A stretch of 64,000 nt of DNA from Portunus trituberculatus (Eukaryota; Arthropoda; Malacostraca; Decapoda; Portunidae). Shown one piece after another: positions 1 through 10,416 of this stretch. The stretch spans positions 22,894,549 to 22,958,548 of the forward strand of contig NC_059300.1 in assembly GCF_017591435.1 (NCBI RefSeq), in the 5' to 3' direction. Under the pieces are notes generated by a model that made no database searches, had not been told where the DNA came from, and was given only the letters and a program-made list of their open reading frames with translations. Position 1 is the first letter of the stretch. Each line of letters opens with the position of its first letter. The position numbers and the translations under genes are program-made.

Positions 1-120
1 TTTGTCTGTGCCTGCTTCATCCCCCTCATATTTCTGAAATGATTTAATCAATGGAACCCAATTAATTCTAATACATCACTATCTTGGTTCATTACTAGTG
101 AGAATTTAGAGTTCTTTACT

Positions 121-228
121 TTCTTTAACATTTACAATACTTCAAAATATTCTAAAAAAATGCCAGTATCTATTTTCTTTAACATTTACAATACTTCAAA
201 ATATTCTAAACAAATGCCAGTATCTGTT
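121..228. repeat. 54-bp tandem duplication, two copies
   Basis: A unit starting TTCTTTAACATTTACAATAC at 121 recurs at 175. The copies are almost identical, with one A-to-C change near the end of the second. It lies in the intron beyond the last FH2 exon seen here. No coding or transposon signal was noticed. Confidence 0.8.
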
Positions 229-361
229 GTGCTTCTCCCTGGCATAAAAACAGATGTGGTAAACCTACAAGAAGAAACCTATTTTTCAAGTTGTGATTCT
301 GTTATAGCAATATTACTCATGGATTAGTTAGCAAAGAGAAGGACAAACTATAATGGTTTAC

Positions 362-553
362 CTCAATGTATTTGTTCACTACAAAATGTAGAAGAGTATA
401 TGAAGAATCTTTACTCTTCACATCCTTGATCTTTGGAAGGATCTCTAATCCAAAACCATCAGCCTGTCCTCGTGTCCTGTTGCCTCCATTCATGTAATTC
501 CCAATGGCCAGGATGAGTCCAAATATTCGTTTGATGCTATCACTTGTTAATGC
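362..553 (-). CDS. capu: Formin FH2 exon, GNYMN block
   Basis: This 192-nt exon encodes 64 residues from ALTSDSIKR to VVNKYIE. It holds the most conserved FH2 stretch: FGLILAIGNYMNGGNRTRG followed by QADGFGLEILPKIKDVKS, which belongs to the helical core and post region that makes the FH2 dimer and contacts actin. The acceptor is TTTTTGCAG at 554-562 and the donor is GTAAAC at 356-361. It starts and ends in phase 0. It is the last exon visible at the left edge, so the rest of FH2 and the tail must lie further left. The reading frame is clean, unlike the neighbouring retrotransposons. The match to FMN-type formins is strong by motif. Confidence 0.92.
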
Positions 554-793
554 CTGCAAAAAGATTTTTCTTAAACATATATATATCATAAACTGGAAAG
601 GCATAATTAGACAAAATATCACACACCCAGAATTCATTTCAACCCAATCATCTGGTTGTTCTTGTAATGTCAATCAACAAAATTTTGACAATCTACTAGA
701 AACAGAAGACAAATGTAGATCTTACTCTGATGAATAATAAAATTCACACTTTCTCGCAAAGTGGAAAAGAAACCAAAGAACTTAAATACTTAC

Positions 794-923
794 ATCAATA
801 GTAGAATGTAGCATTGAGTTTCTGTTATGTATGATCTCCACCTCCTCAGCAAAGGTTGCTTGGAACATGAAACACGCTGTTCGCTCTGCAAACTCATTGA
901 TTTTTGACAGGTCAAGAAGAAAC
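794..923 (-). CDS. capu: Formin FH2 exon, FLLDLSKI to HSTID
   Basis: This 130-nt exon encodes FLLDLSKINEFAERTACF and then FQATFAEEVEIIHNRNSML. It corresponds to the FH2 segment that follows LDKPEQ in FMN proteins, where the family has FLYELSxIPxFxER and an FQxxFxE block. The first G completes the Q codon carried by the preceding exon at 25438, so the split codon spans a 24.5-kb intron. The acceptor TTTCAG is at 924-929 and the donor GTAAGTATTT at 784-793. The 240-bp intron to the next exon has no mobile element. Confidence is high because phase, splice sites and family motif agree. Confidence 0.9.
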
Positions 924-1109
924 CTGAAAAGTATTTCTCCTTTGAATTCAAATCTTAAGCTCACAACATAAAAGATCGATATATAAAACTCAATCTGTAC
1001 AAGTTTCCACAATCAAGTTCAATTCTCAAACTTTCAGGAACGCGGAATAATAATGCTAAAAATTTATGAACAAATACATGTATAATCATGTATATAAATT
1101 TCTATAGGA

Positions 1110-1112
<3 letters not shown>

Positions 1113-1149
<37 letters not shown>
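1113..1149. repeat. (TG)n microsatellite at SINE 3' end
   Basis: A pure TG run abuts the 3' end of the minus-strand SINE, so it reads AC on the sense strand of that SINE. Confidence 0.95.
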
Positions 1150-1152
<3 letters not shown>

Positions 1153-1429
1153 TCACTGTTTGATCTGCTGCAGTCTCTGACGAGACAGCCAGACGTTACC
1201 CTACGGAACGAGCTCAGAGCTCATTATTTCCGATCTTGGGATAGGTCTGAGACCACACACACACACACCAGGACAACAAGGTCACAACTCCTCGATTTAC
1301 ATCCCACCTACTCCCTGCTAGGTGAACAGGGCTACGTGAGGAGACACACCCAAATATCTCCACCCGGCCGGGAATCGAACCCGGTCATCTGGCTTGTGAA
1401 GCCAGCACTCTAACCACTGAGCTACCGGG

Positions 1430-1431
<2 letters not shown>
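1150..1431 (-). mobile_element. tRNA-derived SINE with tRNA-Val(CAC)-like head
   Basis: On the minus strand, 1431-1361 folds as a tRNA. An acceptor-like GGCCCGG is followed by A box TAGCTCAGTGG, anticodon arm CTGGC-TTCACAA-GCCAG with anticodon CAC, and B box GGTTCGATTCC. The outermost acceptor pair is mismatched and no discrete tRNA end is kept, so this is a SINE promoter head and not a working tRNA gene. The unrelated body runs to a TGAATTACAC(AC)n tail and contains a short internal AC run near 1254. (GT)n arrays flank both ends (1113-1149 and 1432-1505). Body fragments recur at 39800 and 51733. The SINE family name is not known to me. Confidence 0.85.

Positions 1432-1505
<74 letters not shown>
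1432..1505. repeat. (GT)n between SINE 5' end and LINE A 3' end
   Basis: A 74-bp uninterrupted GT run joins the tRNA head of the SINE on its left to the 3' tail of LINE copy A1 on its right. Both elements are on the minus strand, so both see AC in sense. Confidence 0.95.
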
Positions 1506-1507
<2 letters not shown>

Positions 1508-3816
1508 TTACCTAATTGTATTTACCTAATTGTAACATACGGAAAAGAGCTATGCTCGTGTTGTCCCGTCTCCATATCTATTAATGTCCAGCTTTTCTTA
1601 AAATCATGAATATTCCTTGCGTTGACCACTTCCACGTCTAAACTATTCCATGCTTCCACCCTTCTATGAGGGAAGCTATATTTTTAACATCTCTCCTATA
1701 AGTGGCCATTTTAGTTTTTCCCATGCCCTCTCGACATTCTTTCATTCCACATACACAGATCTTCCCTATCCATTTTTCCATGCCAATCATCACTCTGTAT
1801 ATTGCTATCAGGTCTCCCCTTTCTCTTCTGTTTTCCAGGGTCGGAAGTTGCATTCTTTTCAGTCTGTCTTCATAAGTCAAATCTCTTAAGTCAGGCACCA
1901 TTTTGTTGCAGCCCTCTGTACTTTCTCTAGTTTCCTTATGTGTTTCTTTAAGTTCGAGCCCACTGTATTGTTGCATATTCAAGCCTCGGTCTTATCATTG
2001 CAGTAATTATTTTCTTCATCATTTCTTCATCTAAATATACGAACGCCACTCTTATGTTCCTCAATAAGTTCAATACTTCTCCAATTATTTTGTTTATATG
2101 TCTCTCTGGCGATAGGTCATTGGTAATTGTCACCCCAAGGTCTTTTCTTCATGACTGGTTTTATGTCTTCATTTCCTATCTTGTACATACTCCTGATTCT
2201 TCTTTCACTCTTGCCAAACTCTAATTTCTTGCATTTTGTCGTGTTGAACTCCATTTGCCATGTACAGCTCCATTTCCATATTCTGTCCAAGTCTTCCTGG
2301 AGTAGTTCGCAATCTTTGTCACATCTCACTTTTCTTAACAATTTTGCATCGTCTGCAAATAGGCTCACATAACTGCACACCCCATCCACCATGTCATTTA
2401 TGTAGACCGCGAACATTACTGGTGCCAACACTGATCCCTGTGGAACTCCACTCTCCACCAATCCCCATTCTGATGGTCTGTCCTTAATTATTGTTCTCAT
2501 TTCTCTTCCTACCAAAAGTCTTCCATCCATTTTAGTAAACTGCCATGCACTCCTCCTACCATTTCAAGTTTCCAGATCAGTCTCCGGTGTGGTACCTTAT
2601 CAAAGGCCTTTTTTAAATCCAGATATATTCCATCAGCCCAACCATCTCTTTCCTGTATTACATCTATCACCCTCGAATAGTAACATATCAGGTTTGTCGT
2701 GCATGAACGCCCTTTTCTAAAACCAAATTGACACTCACAAAGTATGTCATTTTCTCCAAGAAGTCTGTCCATCTATTCTTCACCACCCTCTCACACATCT
2801 TAGCTACCACACTTGTAAGTGACACTGGTCTATAGTTCAATGGGTCTCTCTTGTTACCTGATTTATAGATTGGGACAATGTTAGCTCTTTTCCAGTCTTG
2901 GGGCACTACACCTTCCCTTAATGAGGCATCAATTACTTCACAAACTTTTTCTGCCAGTTGCTCCTGCATTCTCTTAAAATCCATCCTGATACCCCATCAG
3001 GTCCCACAGCTTTTCTCACTTCTAAACTCCCCATCATATTCTTGATCTCCTCCACAGTTACTTGAAACTCCTTCATAATCCCTTTCTGTTCCATTACCAG
3101 TGGTTTGTCAAAAGCAGTCTCCTTTGTGAATACCTTCCGAAAGCATCCATTCATAGCCTCTGCCATTTCCCTGGGATCTTCACTGCATACTCCATTTACT
3201 TCTAAACTTTCAATACTTTCTCTATTTTTGATGTTGCTGTTCACATGTCTGTAACACATTTTCCATTGCCAGTGTCAATAGTGTATTTCCCCATGTTGTC
3301 TCTGATCCTTCCATTGACCAGTCCTCCCAACACACCTCTTTACAATTAAAATCTCCCATCATTATAGTTCGTTCACAGCCACCCAACATTTCTTCCAGAC
3401 ATGTTCCTGTATCACTTATCATTTCTTCATATTCCTGTACTGACCATGCATTTGTCTTAGGTGGTACGTACACCACTATGTAGTGCCTCTTTTTCCTTCA
3501 TTAGTTTCTGCTCTGATCTTTAGCACTTCTGCCTTTCCCATACCTTCTTTCACTTGATCCACCTTTATATCTTTTTAACCAGCAACATCACTCCTCCTCC
3601 CATCTTACCTACTCTATTTCTTTTCCAAACATTATATTTCCTTCTCCAACCATCATCAGGTCTTCTCCTCTCTCAGTTTTGTTTCAGTAAGACCCACAAT
3701 ATCTGGGTTCTTGTCCTCAAGTAATCGTTGAGTTCTAAAATCCCGATATCACTCCATTTATGTTGGAATACATTACATTCCGCTCATACGTAAGTTTCTT
3801 TAGTCCTTTCTTGCTG

Positions 3817-3819
<3 letters not shown>
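1506..3819 (-). mobile_element. LINE family A, copy A1 (5'-truncated, internally deleted)
   Basis: This is a CR1/L2/Rex-like (Jockey superfamily) non-LTR retrotransposon. The 3' tail at 1506 carries two TTAGGTAAATAC units next to (GT)n. Broken ORF2 pieces follow in order: C-terminal thumb region (1638-2133), RT palm with SGVPQGSVLAP and FADDAKLL (2117-2530), YLDLKKAFDKVPH (2509-2772), LNYRPVSLTSV (2688-2984), the GPDGVSGW block (2933-3259) and an endonuclease piece with GDFNCKEV (3222-3476). Near 3250 about 575 bp are missing relative to copy A3, joined at a short TAA homology. The 5' end stops at the start of the endonuclease and runs directly into (GT)n. It belongs to subfamily I by SNPs. 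Confidence 0.9.

Positions 3820-3876
<57 letters not shown>
3820..3876. repeat. (GT)n at the 5' junction of LINE A1
   Basis: The run separates the 5' truncation point of A1 from a 34-bp LINE tail piece at 3877-3910. A second short GT run follows at 3911-3926. Confidence 0.95.
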
Positions 3877-3878
<2 letters not shown>

Positions 3879-3910
3879 TTACCTAGTAGTTTTACACCTT
3901 TTTATGCTCT
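3877..3910 (-). mobile_element. Very short LINE tail unit between (GT)n arrays
   Basis: In sense this 34-bp piece begins AGAGCATAAA and ends CTACTAGGTAAATAC, with AC repeats on both sides. It is homologous to the piece at 56521-56560, which starts at the same point, and to the 3' terminus of family E at 26615. It is too short to have any coding content. Confidence 0.65.
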
Positions 3911-3926
3911 GTGTGTGTGTGTGTGT

Positions 3927-5864
3927 ATTCACACCAGTCCGACATCATTGCATCCCTTATTACCGTTCTCATCTCCCTCCATCTCAAGTAGTTTTCCATC
4001 CACTTTAACACTTTTCCTTTCAGTCCTCCATAAATCTCTACTTTCCATAACAGTCTCTTGTGAGGTACCTTGTCAAAAGCTTTCTTTAAATCCAAATATA
4101 CACAGTCCATCCATCCCTCTCTCTCTGTATTTTGTCAACCACTCTTGAATAAAAGCTCAGTAGATTTGTTACACATGACCTCCCTTTCCTGAAGCCAAAT
4201 TGATGATCCGATAATAACTTATGATCCTCCAGGAACCGTATCCAATATTTCTTTATCACCCTCTCACAAATCTTACCGACCACACTTGTTAGAGACACAG
4301 GTCTATAGTTAAGAGGCTCTTCCTTACTGCCTCCCTTATAAATGGGCACCACTTCAGCTCTCTTCCACTCTACTGGTACTTCCCTGTTTCTAATGAGCAC
4401 CTTATAATATCATATAATGGATCAATCAATTCTTCTCTACACTCCTTCAATAATTTTCCTGAAACTTCATCTGGTCCCATCGCTTTATCATCTTTAAGTT
4501 CCTCCAACATTTTATATAACTCCTTTTAGGTATCTTAATGTCATCCATGTGCACATTTCCTTGTACATTCTGTGGCTTTACAAACATTGTTTCTTTAGTA
4601 AATACTTGCTGAAACCTATTATTTAGCAATTCTGCTATATTCTTAGGGTCATCTACTATCCCTTGCTCTCCTTTTAATCTTTCAATGGACTCTCTCTTTT
4701 AAGTTTACCATTTATGAACCTGTAAAACAATTTTGGATGTTCCTTACTCTTGTCTACAATATCTTTTCAAATTTTCTTTCTTCCTCCTCCTTACCCTCAC
4801 ATACTCATTTCTTGCCACTCTATAATTCTCCTTATTTAGTATATTCCTGCTCTTTTCCATCTTTTCCAAGCCACATCTCTCTTTCCTTAGCCTTAACACA
4901 AGTTGCATTAAACCAATCCTTTCTTCCTTCCTCTCTCGGTTTATACTTTGGTACAAATTTCATAACTCCTTCTTTATAATATTTCATAAAATCTCATATT
5001 TCTTTTGCACTTCTCTGATTTGTAACATCTCCTCCCAATCTAATTTTCTGAAATAATTTTTCAAACTTTCTGTGTCCATCTTTCTATAATTCAATCTACC
5101 ACTCCTGTATGTCTCGTCCTTCCTTCGCTGTGTTGTTGCTATCTGCATTTCCATAACCACATGATCACTCTTTCCCAAAGGACACTTGTATTGTATATCT
5201 CCACATAGGTACACTTCTCTTGTTAACACCAAATCCAGTCTAGCCGGTTCATCATCTCCTCTATATCTAGTATTTTCCTTCACCCTCTGTTCCATCATAT
5301 TTTCCATCATTAGATTAAGAAATCTCTCTCCCATGCTTCCTCTCCAACACCACTTACTAGATTTTCCCAATCCACCTCCTTACAATTAAAATCTCCTACT
5401 AGTATCACCTTTCTTTTTCCAGATAATACACTTTCCAAACTCTGTAAAGTATCCTTGATCATATTGTCGTATTCCCTTAATGTCCAAGAATTTGTTTTAG
5501 GAGGTACATAGGTCACCATGATTATTAATTCTTTTCCATCACTTTTTATCCTTATGCTTATCACTTCTGTGTTGTTCTTCCCATACCAAACCTTATCCAC
5601 ATTTATTTATTTCTTCGTCATAATCATAACTCCTCCTCCACCTTTACTCTCCCTATCCTTTCTCCATATATTATATTTATTATCCAAATTTATCTTTGTT
5701 TTTTCATGCAATTTTGTCTCAGTCAAACACACTATATCAGGCTTCTCCACTATCATATAGTCTTGCAATTCCAATCTACTTGACAGTATCCCATCTATAT
5801 TAGTATACATTACGGTCCACCCACTGCTCCCTCTTTTTTTCCACTCTATTCCTTCTTTCCACAT
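3927..5864 (-). pseudogene. LINE B ORF2 remnant (endonuclease and N-terminal RT)
   Basis: Frames shift repeatedly. Recognisable parts, N- to C-terminal, are: YTNIDGILSSRLELQDYM and CLTETKLHE (5864-5607), TYVPPKTNSW (5600-5310), GDFNCKEVDWE, the GKSDHVVME endonuclease end (5370-4984), EVPVEWKRAEVVPIYK and LNYRPVSLTSV (4400-4086), and YLDLKKAFDKVPHKRLLWK (4110-3892). These are APE-type endonuclease and RT motifs 0-3. Motifs B and C (the catalytic DD) are absent because the element ends first, so it cannot be an active enzyme. Confidence 0.85.
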
Positions 5865-6935
5865 ACCACTTTCTGACTCTCTCTCCTATAACTCTCCAAA
5901 AACTTTTCTCTTTCCTCCTCAGACCGCTCATCATTTTTCCTTCTCGCCTCTTCCACCAATTCCTTATATCTTCTCCTCTCTTCCTCATTTCTATTCTTTC
6001 TCACAAACACCTCTTTACAACCTTCTATCTCTCTTAACTTTGATGTTCTATATAGGATATCCTCCGCAGATTGTTGTGACTTCAGTACTACTTTAATCGG
6101 TCTGTTCACTCCTCCTTATATGGACCCAGTCTATGGATCTCTTCCACTTCTTCTTGTAGGTCTTTTTTCATCATCATTTAGATTTTTGAACAGATCTCTT
6201 ACCGTTTTCAATTCTTCCTTAATTCTCTTAGGCTTATATGTTATATTTTGTTCTTTCATCCCAAATATTAACACACTCTTCTTCTTTTCTGCTATTTCCT
6301 TATCAATGTTTCCTTATTCTTCATTACATTAACCAGTTCCTTGGACCTTTCTTTTTGTCTTCCTTCAACTGATCTTTAATTATTTCTTGTAATCCAACCA
6401 TCTCTGCTTCCTCGACTCAGTCCATTGTGTTTTCTTCAGTTCCCATTCCTTTCAAGCCTTTCATTCTGCTCACTAATCATTTCCTTAAAGTCATCTTTCT
6501 CCTTTACTACTCTCCCATTTTCTCCTCCAACCGTCTCTTGTATTTTTCAACCTCCACTTTCAAGTGCATTCTCATCCACCAATCGTTTTCATTTTCCTCC
6601 AGTCTCTTAACTCTTTCCTTCAAAGCCTTGCGAATTCTCTATCCTGCTCCTCCTCACTCCTCTGAACTTTTAATTCCTTCACTAACTCCTCAAATCTCTT
6701 CTCCAACATCACCAATCTACCTTGCAATGTTGCCCCTGTTGAAGCTGGACTCATGCTTTGACTGGCCACTTTCGGCTTTGCTCCTGGGCCTCATCAACAT
6801 ATTTTGAATTTGGTAATTTATTCTTACCGGTCTATCCATTTTTCTTACTTTCCTGGGAACCTGGGAACATGTGGGTGTGTGGTCACTGGTACACGCCACC
6901 AGGCTACAGTACACTCGTTCCTGGTCGCCCCTCAA
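5846..6935 (-). pseudogene. LINE B ORF1 remnant
   Basis: The best piece (6109-5846) reads MNRPIKVVLKSQQSAEDILY and then a Lys/Glu-rich stretch. This matches the RPxKxKLKSQ region of the RRM-like ORF1 proteins of families A, C and D. Upstream the minus strand reads as charged, probably coiled-coil sequence in several frames up to about 6720. ORF1 proteins of this type bind RNA as multimers. The frame is broken and the start could not be fixed with confidence. Confidence 0.6.
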
Positions 6936-6978
6936 TAGTTAACTAATCTCACTCAAGTGTGTGGTTGGATGCCTTGTG

Positions 6979-6979
<1 letters not shown>

Positions 6980-7064
<85 letters not shown>
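6980..7064. repeat. (GT)n between LINE B and LINE C
   Basis: An 85-bp GT run joins the 5' end of B to the 3' end of C1, both on the minus strand. Confidence 0.95.
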
Positions 7065-7066
<2 letters not shown>

Positions 7067-7105
7067 ACCCTCACCTAGTTGTATTGTACAGGGTTCAAGC
7101 GGAGT

Positions 7106-8971
7106 TCATAGTGTCCTGTCTCCATATCTCCATTTATCTAGTTTTTCTTTAAAGTTATGCACATTGTGTGCTGTAACAGTTACATTATCCAATGTATTCC
7201 ATTTTTCCACCGTTCTGTGTGGAAAACTGTATTTTCCAATATCCTTCACACACTGCCTCATCCTGATCTTTTCATGTCCTCTTATCCTTCCATCTTCTTC
7301 CGTCAACAGCACCTGGTCTTCAATATCATTTACTATCTCTATTAGGTCTCTGCGTTCTCTTCTATCTTGTAAGGTTGGCAGTCCCATTTCCTTCAGTTGT
7401 TCTTCATATGTGAGGTCCTTTAATTCCAGCACCATCTTTGTAGCAATCTTCTGTATCCTTTCCAATTTTCTTATATCCTTTTTAGAGCTCGGAGACCATA
7501 CCACTGCTGCATATTCCAGCCTTGGGTGAATCATGCTTGTGATGATTTTTTTCATCATATCTTTGTCCATGTAATGAAATGTCACTCCTATATTAGTCAA
7601 CATCTTATATGATAGTCCAAATATCTTGCTTATGTGTTTATCAGGACTCAGATTTTCTTGTATGATCACTCCAAGATCTTTTTCCTTTTTAGTCTTCATT
7701 ATTTGCTCCTCTCCCATCAAATAGTTCCATACTGGTCTTCTCTTACTCTTTCGTAGTTCCATTATGTGGCATTTCTTGGCATTAAACTCCAATTTCCACT
7801 TCTTGCTCCATTCATAAATCTTATTTAAATCGTCTTGCAACAGCAGACAGTCTTCTCTGGTTTTAATAACTCTTAGCAACTTTGCATCATCAGTGAATAA
7901 ATTCATATAACTGTTTATCCAAATGTGAATGTCGTTTACATAAACTTGAAACATAATGGGGGCTAACACTGACCCTTGTGGCACTCCAGTAGTTACTTTA
8001 TCCCAAGATGAGTATGTATTTCTGATCACAGTTCTCATTTCCCTATCCTTCAAGTAATCTCTTGTCCATTCGAGCAAGGTTCCTCGCAGTCCTCCTATGT
8101 TCTCTAGTTTCCAAAGTAGTCTTTGGTGATGGACTTTATCAAAAGCCTTTTTAATGTCCAGGTATACTGTGTCTACCCATCCATCTCTGTTTTTAAGTCC
8201 TGCAATAACTCTTGAGTAAAAGCTTAATAAGTTTGATACACATGACCACCGTGTCCTGAACCCAAATTGTCTGTTTGATATGACTTGCTCCTCTTCTAGA
8301 AATTTAACCCATTTTTCTTTGATAATTATTTCACATAACTTCTCTATGACACTTGTAAGTGACACTGGTCTGTAGTTTAGTGGTTCAGTTGCCTTTCCTC
8401 CTTTAAATATCGGTATTATGTTGGCTCTCTTCCACTCTAGTGGAACTTTCCCTTCATTTATTGAACTTTTAATTATTTCCCAAATTGGATCCAGTAATTG
8501 CTCTTTACATTCTTTTAACACCCAGCCTGATACACCATCTGGCCCCATTGCTTTTCTGACTTCCAACTTATCCAGTAATCTTCCAATATCCTCTTTGTGC
8601 ACTGCAATCTCCTGTAATCCTTGGCAATCCAATGTCCTATTAGGTTCTGTGAAATCATCTTCTGCAGTGAATACTGTTTTGAAGCTCTCATTCATTATTT
8701 CACACATTTTCTTCTCTGTTTGGTATGTCTTCCCTTTTTTAATTATTTTTCCATTTTTTTCCTTATTCTTTGTTTTGCCATTTATAAACTTGTAGAAAAG
8801 TTTGGGTTCATCTTTGCTTTTATCCACTACATCTTTCTCAAACTTTCTTTCTTTCTCTCTCCTTACTCTAATATATTCATTTCTAGCATCTTTGTACTGC
8901 CATGTGTTATAGTCATTTCCCTGTTTTAAGAGTTTCTTCCACGCTTTATCTTTTGCCTTTTTTGCTTGCAT
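7106..8971 (-). CDS. LINE C ORF2: reverse transcriptase and C-terminal domain
   Basis: This 621-residue frame covers the linker, RT and C-terminal part of a non-LTR ORF2 protein, which copies its own RNA at the nicked target. Visible blocks, N- to C-terminal: a Lys/Arg-rich linker; KAMGPDGVSGWVLKECKEQ; EWKRANIIPIFKGG; LNYRPVSLTSV; QFGFRTRWSCVSNLLSFYSR; VYLDIKKAFDKVHH (motif A aspartate); TGVPQGSVLAPIMFQVYVND (motif B); NLFTDDAKLL (motif C, with T in place of the A found in families A and D but both aspartates kept); KEKDLGVIIQ; LEYAAVVWSP in the thumb; and a terminal YSFPHRTVEKWN. It lacks the endonuclease, which is frameshifted away upstream, so the protein is probably not made as one chain. 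Start uncertain. Confidence 0.9.
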   Translation of the reverse strand: MQAKKAKDKAWKKLLKQGNDYNTWQYKDARNEYIRVRREKERKFEKDVVDKSKDEPKLFYKFINGKTKNKEKNGKIIKKGKTYQTEKKMCEIMNESFKTVFTAEDDFTEPNRTLDCQGLQEIAVHKEDIGRLLDKLEVRKAMGPDGVSGWVLKECKEQLLDPIWEIIKSSINEGKVPLEWKRANIIPIFKGGKATEPLNYRPVSLTSVIEKLCEIIIKEKWVKFLEEEQVISNRQFGFRTRWSCVSNLLSFYSRVIAGLKNRDGWVDTVYLDIKKAFDKVHHQRLLWKLENIGGLRGTLLEWTRDYLKDREMRTVIRNTYSSWDKVTTGVPQGSVLAPIMFQVYVNDIHIWINSYMNLFTDDAKLLRVIKTREDCLLLQDDLNKIYEWSKKWKLEFNAKKCHIMELRKSKRRPVWNYLMGEEQIMKTKKEKDLGVIIQENLSPDKHISKIFGLSYKMLTNIGVTFHYMDKDMMKKIITSMIHPRLEYAAVVWSPSSKKDIRKLERIQKIATKMVLELKDLTYEEQLKEMGLPTLQDRRERRDLIEIVNDIEDQVLLTEEDGRIRGHEKIRMRQCVKDIGKYSFPHRTVEKWNTLDNVTVTAHNVHNFKEKLDKWRYGDRTL

Positions 8972-9951
8972 GCATCTAGCATTGTACCAAGCATGTATTT
9001 TTTCTGAACTCTATAAAGAGGAACAAAATTTATCACTCCATTGTATTTCTGTAAGAATATAACATATTTCTCTTGTACAGTCTTTCTGCATATAATATTA
9101 CTCCATTCAATATCAGCAAAATAAATCCTTAATTTTTCAAAATCCATTTTTGCATAATTTAATCTCTCTCCTTTATAGTCCTCTCTGTAACTTGTCACAT
9201 CTTCCTCCTGCATTTGCATCTCTAATGTCACATGATCACTTTTCCCCATTGGACTAAGATATAGTATGATTGGAGGGGGCTTTGGTTTCTTTGTGAAAAC
9301 TAGGTCAAGCAACGATGGTTCTTCTTCCCCCTGTACCTTGTTGACTCCTCCATCCACTGGTCCATTGTATTAACCATAGTAAACTGTAACATTGTCTCAC
9401 TCCACTGCCCAGCGTTATCCATTACTTCCATCTCTCTCCAGTTTATTTTTCTACAGTTAAAGTCTCCAACTAACAGTATTCTTCTGTCTCTTCTTATCAT
9501 GTTATCTAGGCACTATATCACCTCTCTTTGCATATCTTTATATTCTTCTGATCCCCATGTATTAGTCTTTGGTGGAATATATGTAACTATAACTTTTCTT
9601 TTCTTCAAATCTTCTCTTCTGATTTTTACTCCCATTACTTTCACTTTGTCCTCACCATATTGCACATCCTCCACACATATATTATCACGAACCATTATTA
9701 GCACTCTTCCTCCCCCTTTATCCTTCATGTCTCCTCCAGTTATTATATCCCTCCTCTTCAAAGTTGACATGGGTCTCTTTTTTCAGTTTTGTTTCAACGA
9801 TGCACATTACATCCGACTGTTTCTCTTTCAAATAATCCCGAACTTCCAATATGCTTGATAACAAACCATCTATGTTTGTATAAGTCACTCTTAATTTATT
9901 ACTTCCTCCACGACTTCCTCTTTTTTCCTTAGATACCACTTCTTTAGACAC
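8926..9951 (-). pseudogene. LINE C endonuclease remnant
   Basis: Three overlapping frames hold an APE-type endonuclease. RVTYTNIDGLLSSILEVRDY and CIVETKLKKETHV (9951-9718) give the E of the catalytic set. TYIPPKTNTWGSEEY (9770-9513) and LLVGDFNCRKINW (9500-9300) give the DFN block. SLLDLVFTK and MGKSDHVTLEMQ (9357-8926) give the terminal SDH. Frame changes near 9730 and 9330 and an in-frame stop separate the pieces. The homologous part of copy C2 is more intact. Confidence 0.85.
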
Positions 9952-10301
9952 ATATCCAGAACCCTCCAGTAAAAATTCTTCTTCTCTATCTCTGTCCTTT
10001 TCTCATTTTTTTCCTTAGCTTTACTTCTTAGCACTTTCCCCTTTTCCTTTTCCTCTATGTTCATATCTCTTTTCATCCATACTTCCTTGTGATCGGCATC
10101 ATCGGCCACATCATCGGCCAGCTTCCCTTTTCTAGCCATAATTTCCTCTACAGCCACTTGAGATCTCATTTTTACCTTCATTGGTCTCTTTCCTCCTTCA
10201 CTGTATCTTCCCAGTCTAATCACTTCCTCCACCTCCTGGTCAAATTCTTGTGTGCTGTCTTGTACTTGTTTGATAACTTTTGGCCATATCCCTTTCTTCA
10301 T
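9891..10301 (-). pseudogene. LINE C ORF1 C-terminal domain
   Basis: The 136-residue frame reads IKQVQDSTQEFDQEVEEVIR, LGRYSEGGKRPMKVKMRSQ and then a basic tail with RNFYW-like residues near the end. It corresponds to the RRM-plus-C-terminal half of ORF1p, with the conserved RPxKVKxxSQ step. It overlaps the first codons of the endonuclease frame, so ORF1 and ORF2 overlap, as also seen in families A and D. The link to the coiled-coil half at 10417-10971 is broken near 10320-10420. Confidence 0.7.
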
Positions 10302-10416
10302 GATCTCTTGTGAATTTATTTGGATTTTTCTTTTCTCTCATCCCATAAATCACAAAGCTTTTTTGTCTTGTCCACTGCATCTCTCACTAAATCTTCCTTC
10401 TCCTTGATAATCTCTT

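Larger units (their letters stand above)
3927..6979 (-). mobile_element. LINE family B, 3'-truncated
   Basis: A single copy related to A, C and D. ORF2 remnants read from the RT palm (3927-4400) through a linker to the endonuclease (4984-5864). ORF1 remnants lie at 5846-6109 and continue in several frames to about 6935. The 5' end reaches (GT)n at 6980, with a possible 5' UTR at about 6790-6979. The 3' half of RT after motif A, the C-terminus and the 3' UTR are missing; the sequence stops at TGTGA and goes straight into AC repeats at 3926. Loss of the 3' end is unusual for a LINE and suggests a later deletion or exchange between AC tracts. Confidence 0.85.

Noticed and set aside
1361..1431. 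A functional tRNA-Val gene
   Set aside because: It has A and B boxes and a good anticodon arm, but the outer acceptor pair is mismatched, it is followed by a SINE body, and related body fragments occur elsewhere.
6957..7152. Open frames made of Cys-Val or Thr-His repeats, here and at 1114, 3760, 13054, 15798, 39523, 40774, 51542 and 56432
   Set aside because: These are translations of (GT)n or (AC)n arrays. They have no protein motif and simply read through the repeat.
5186..9858. Plus-strand Phe/Leu/Ser-rich frames, as if membrane proteins
   Set aside because: They are complements of the Lys/Glu-rich LINE proteins on the minus strand and occur wherever those are found.
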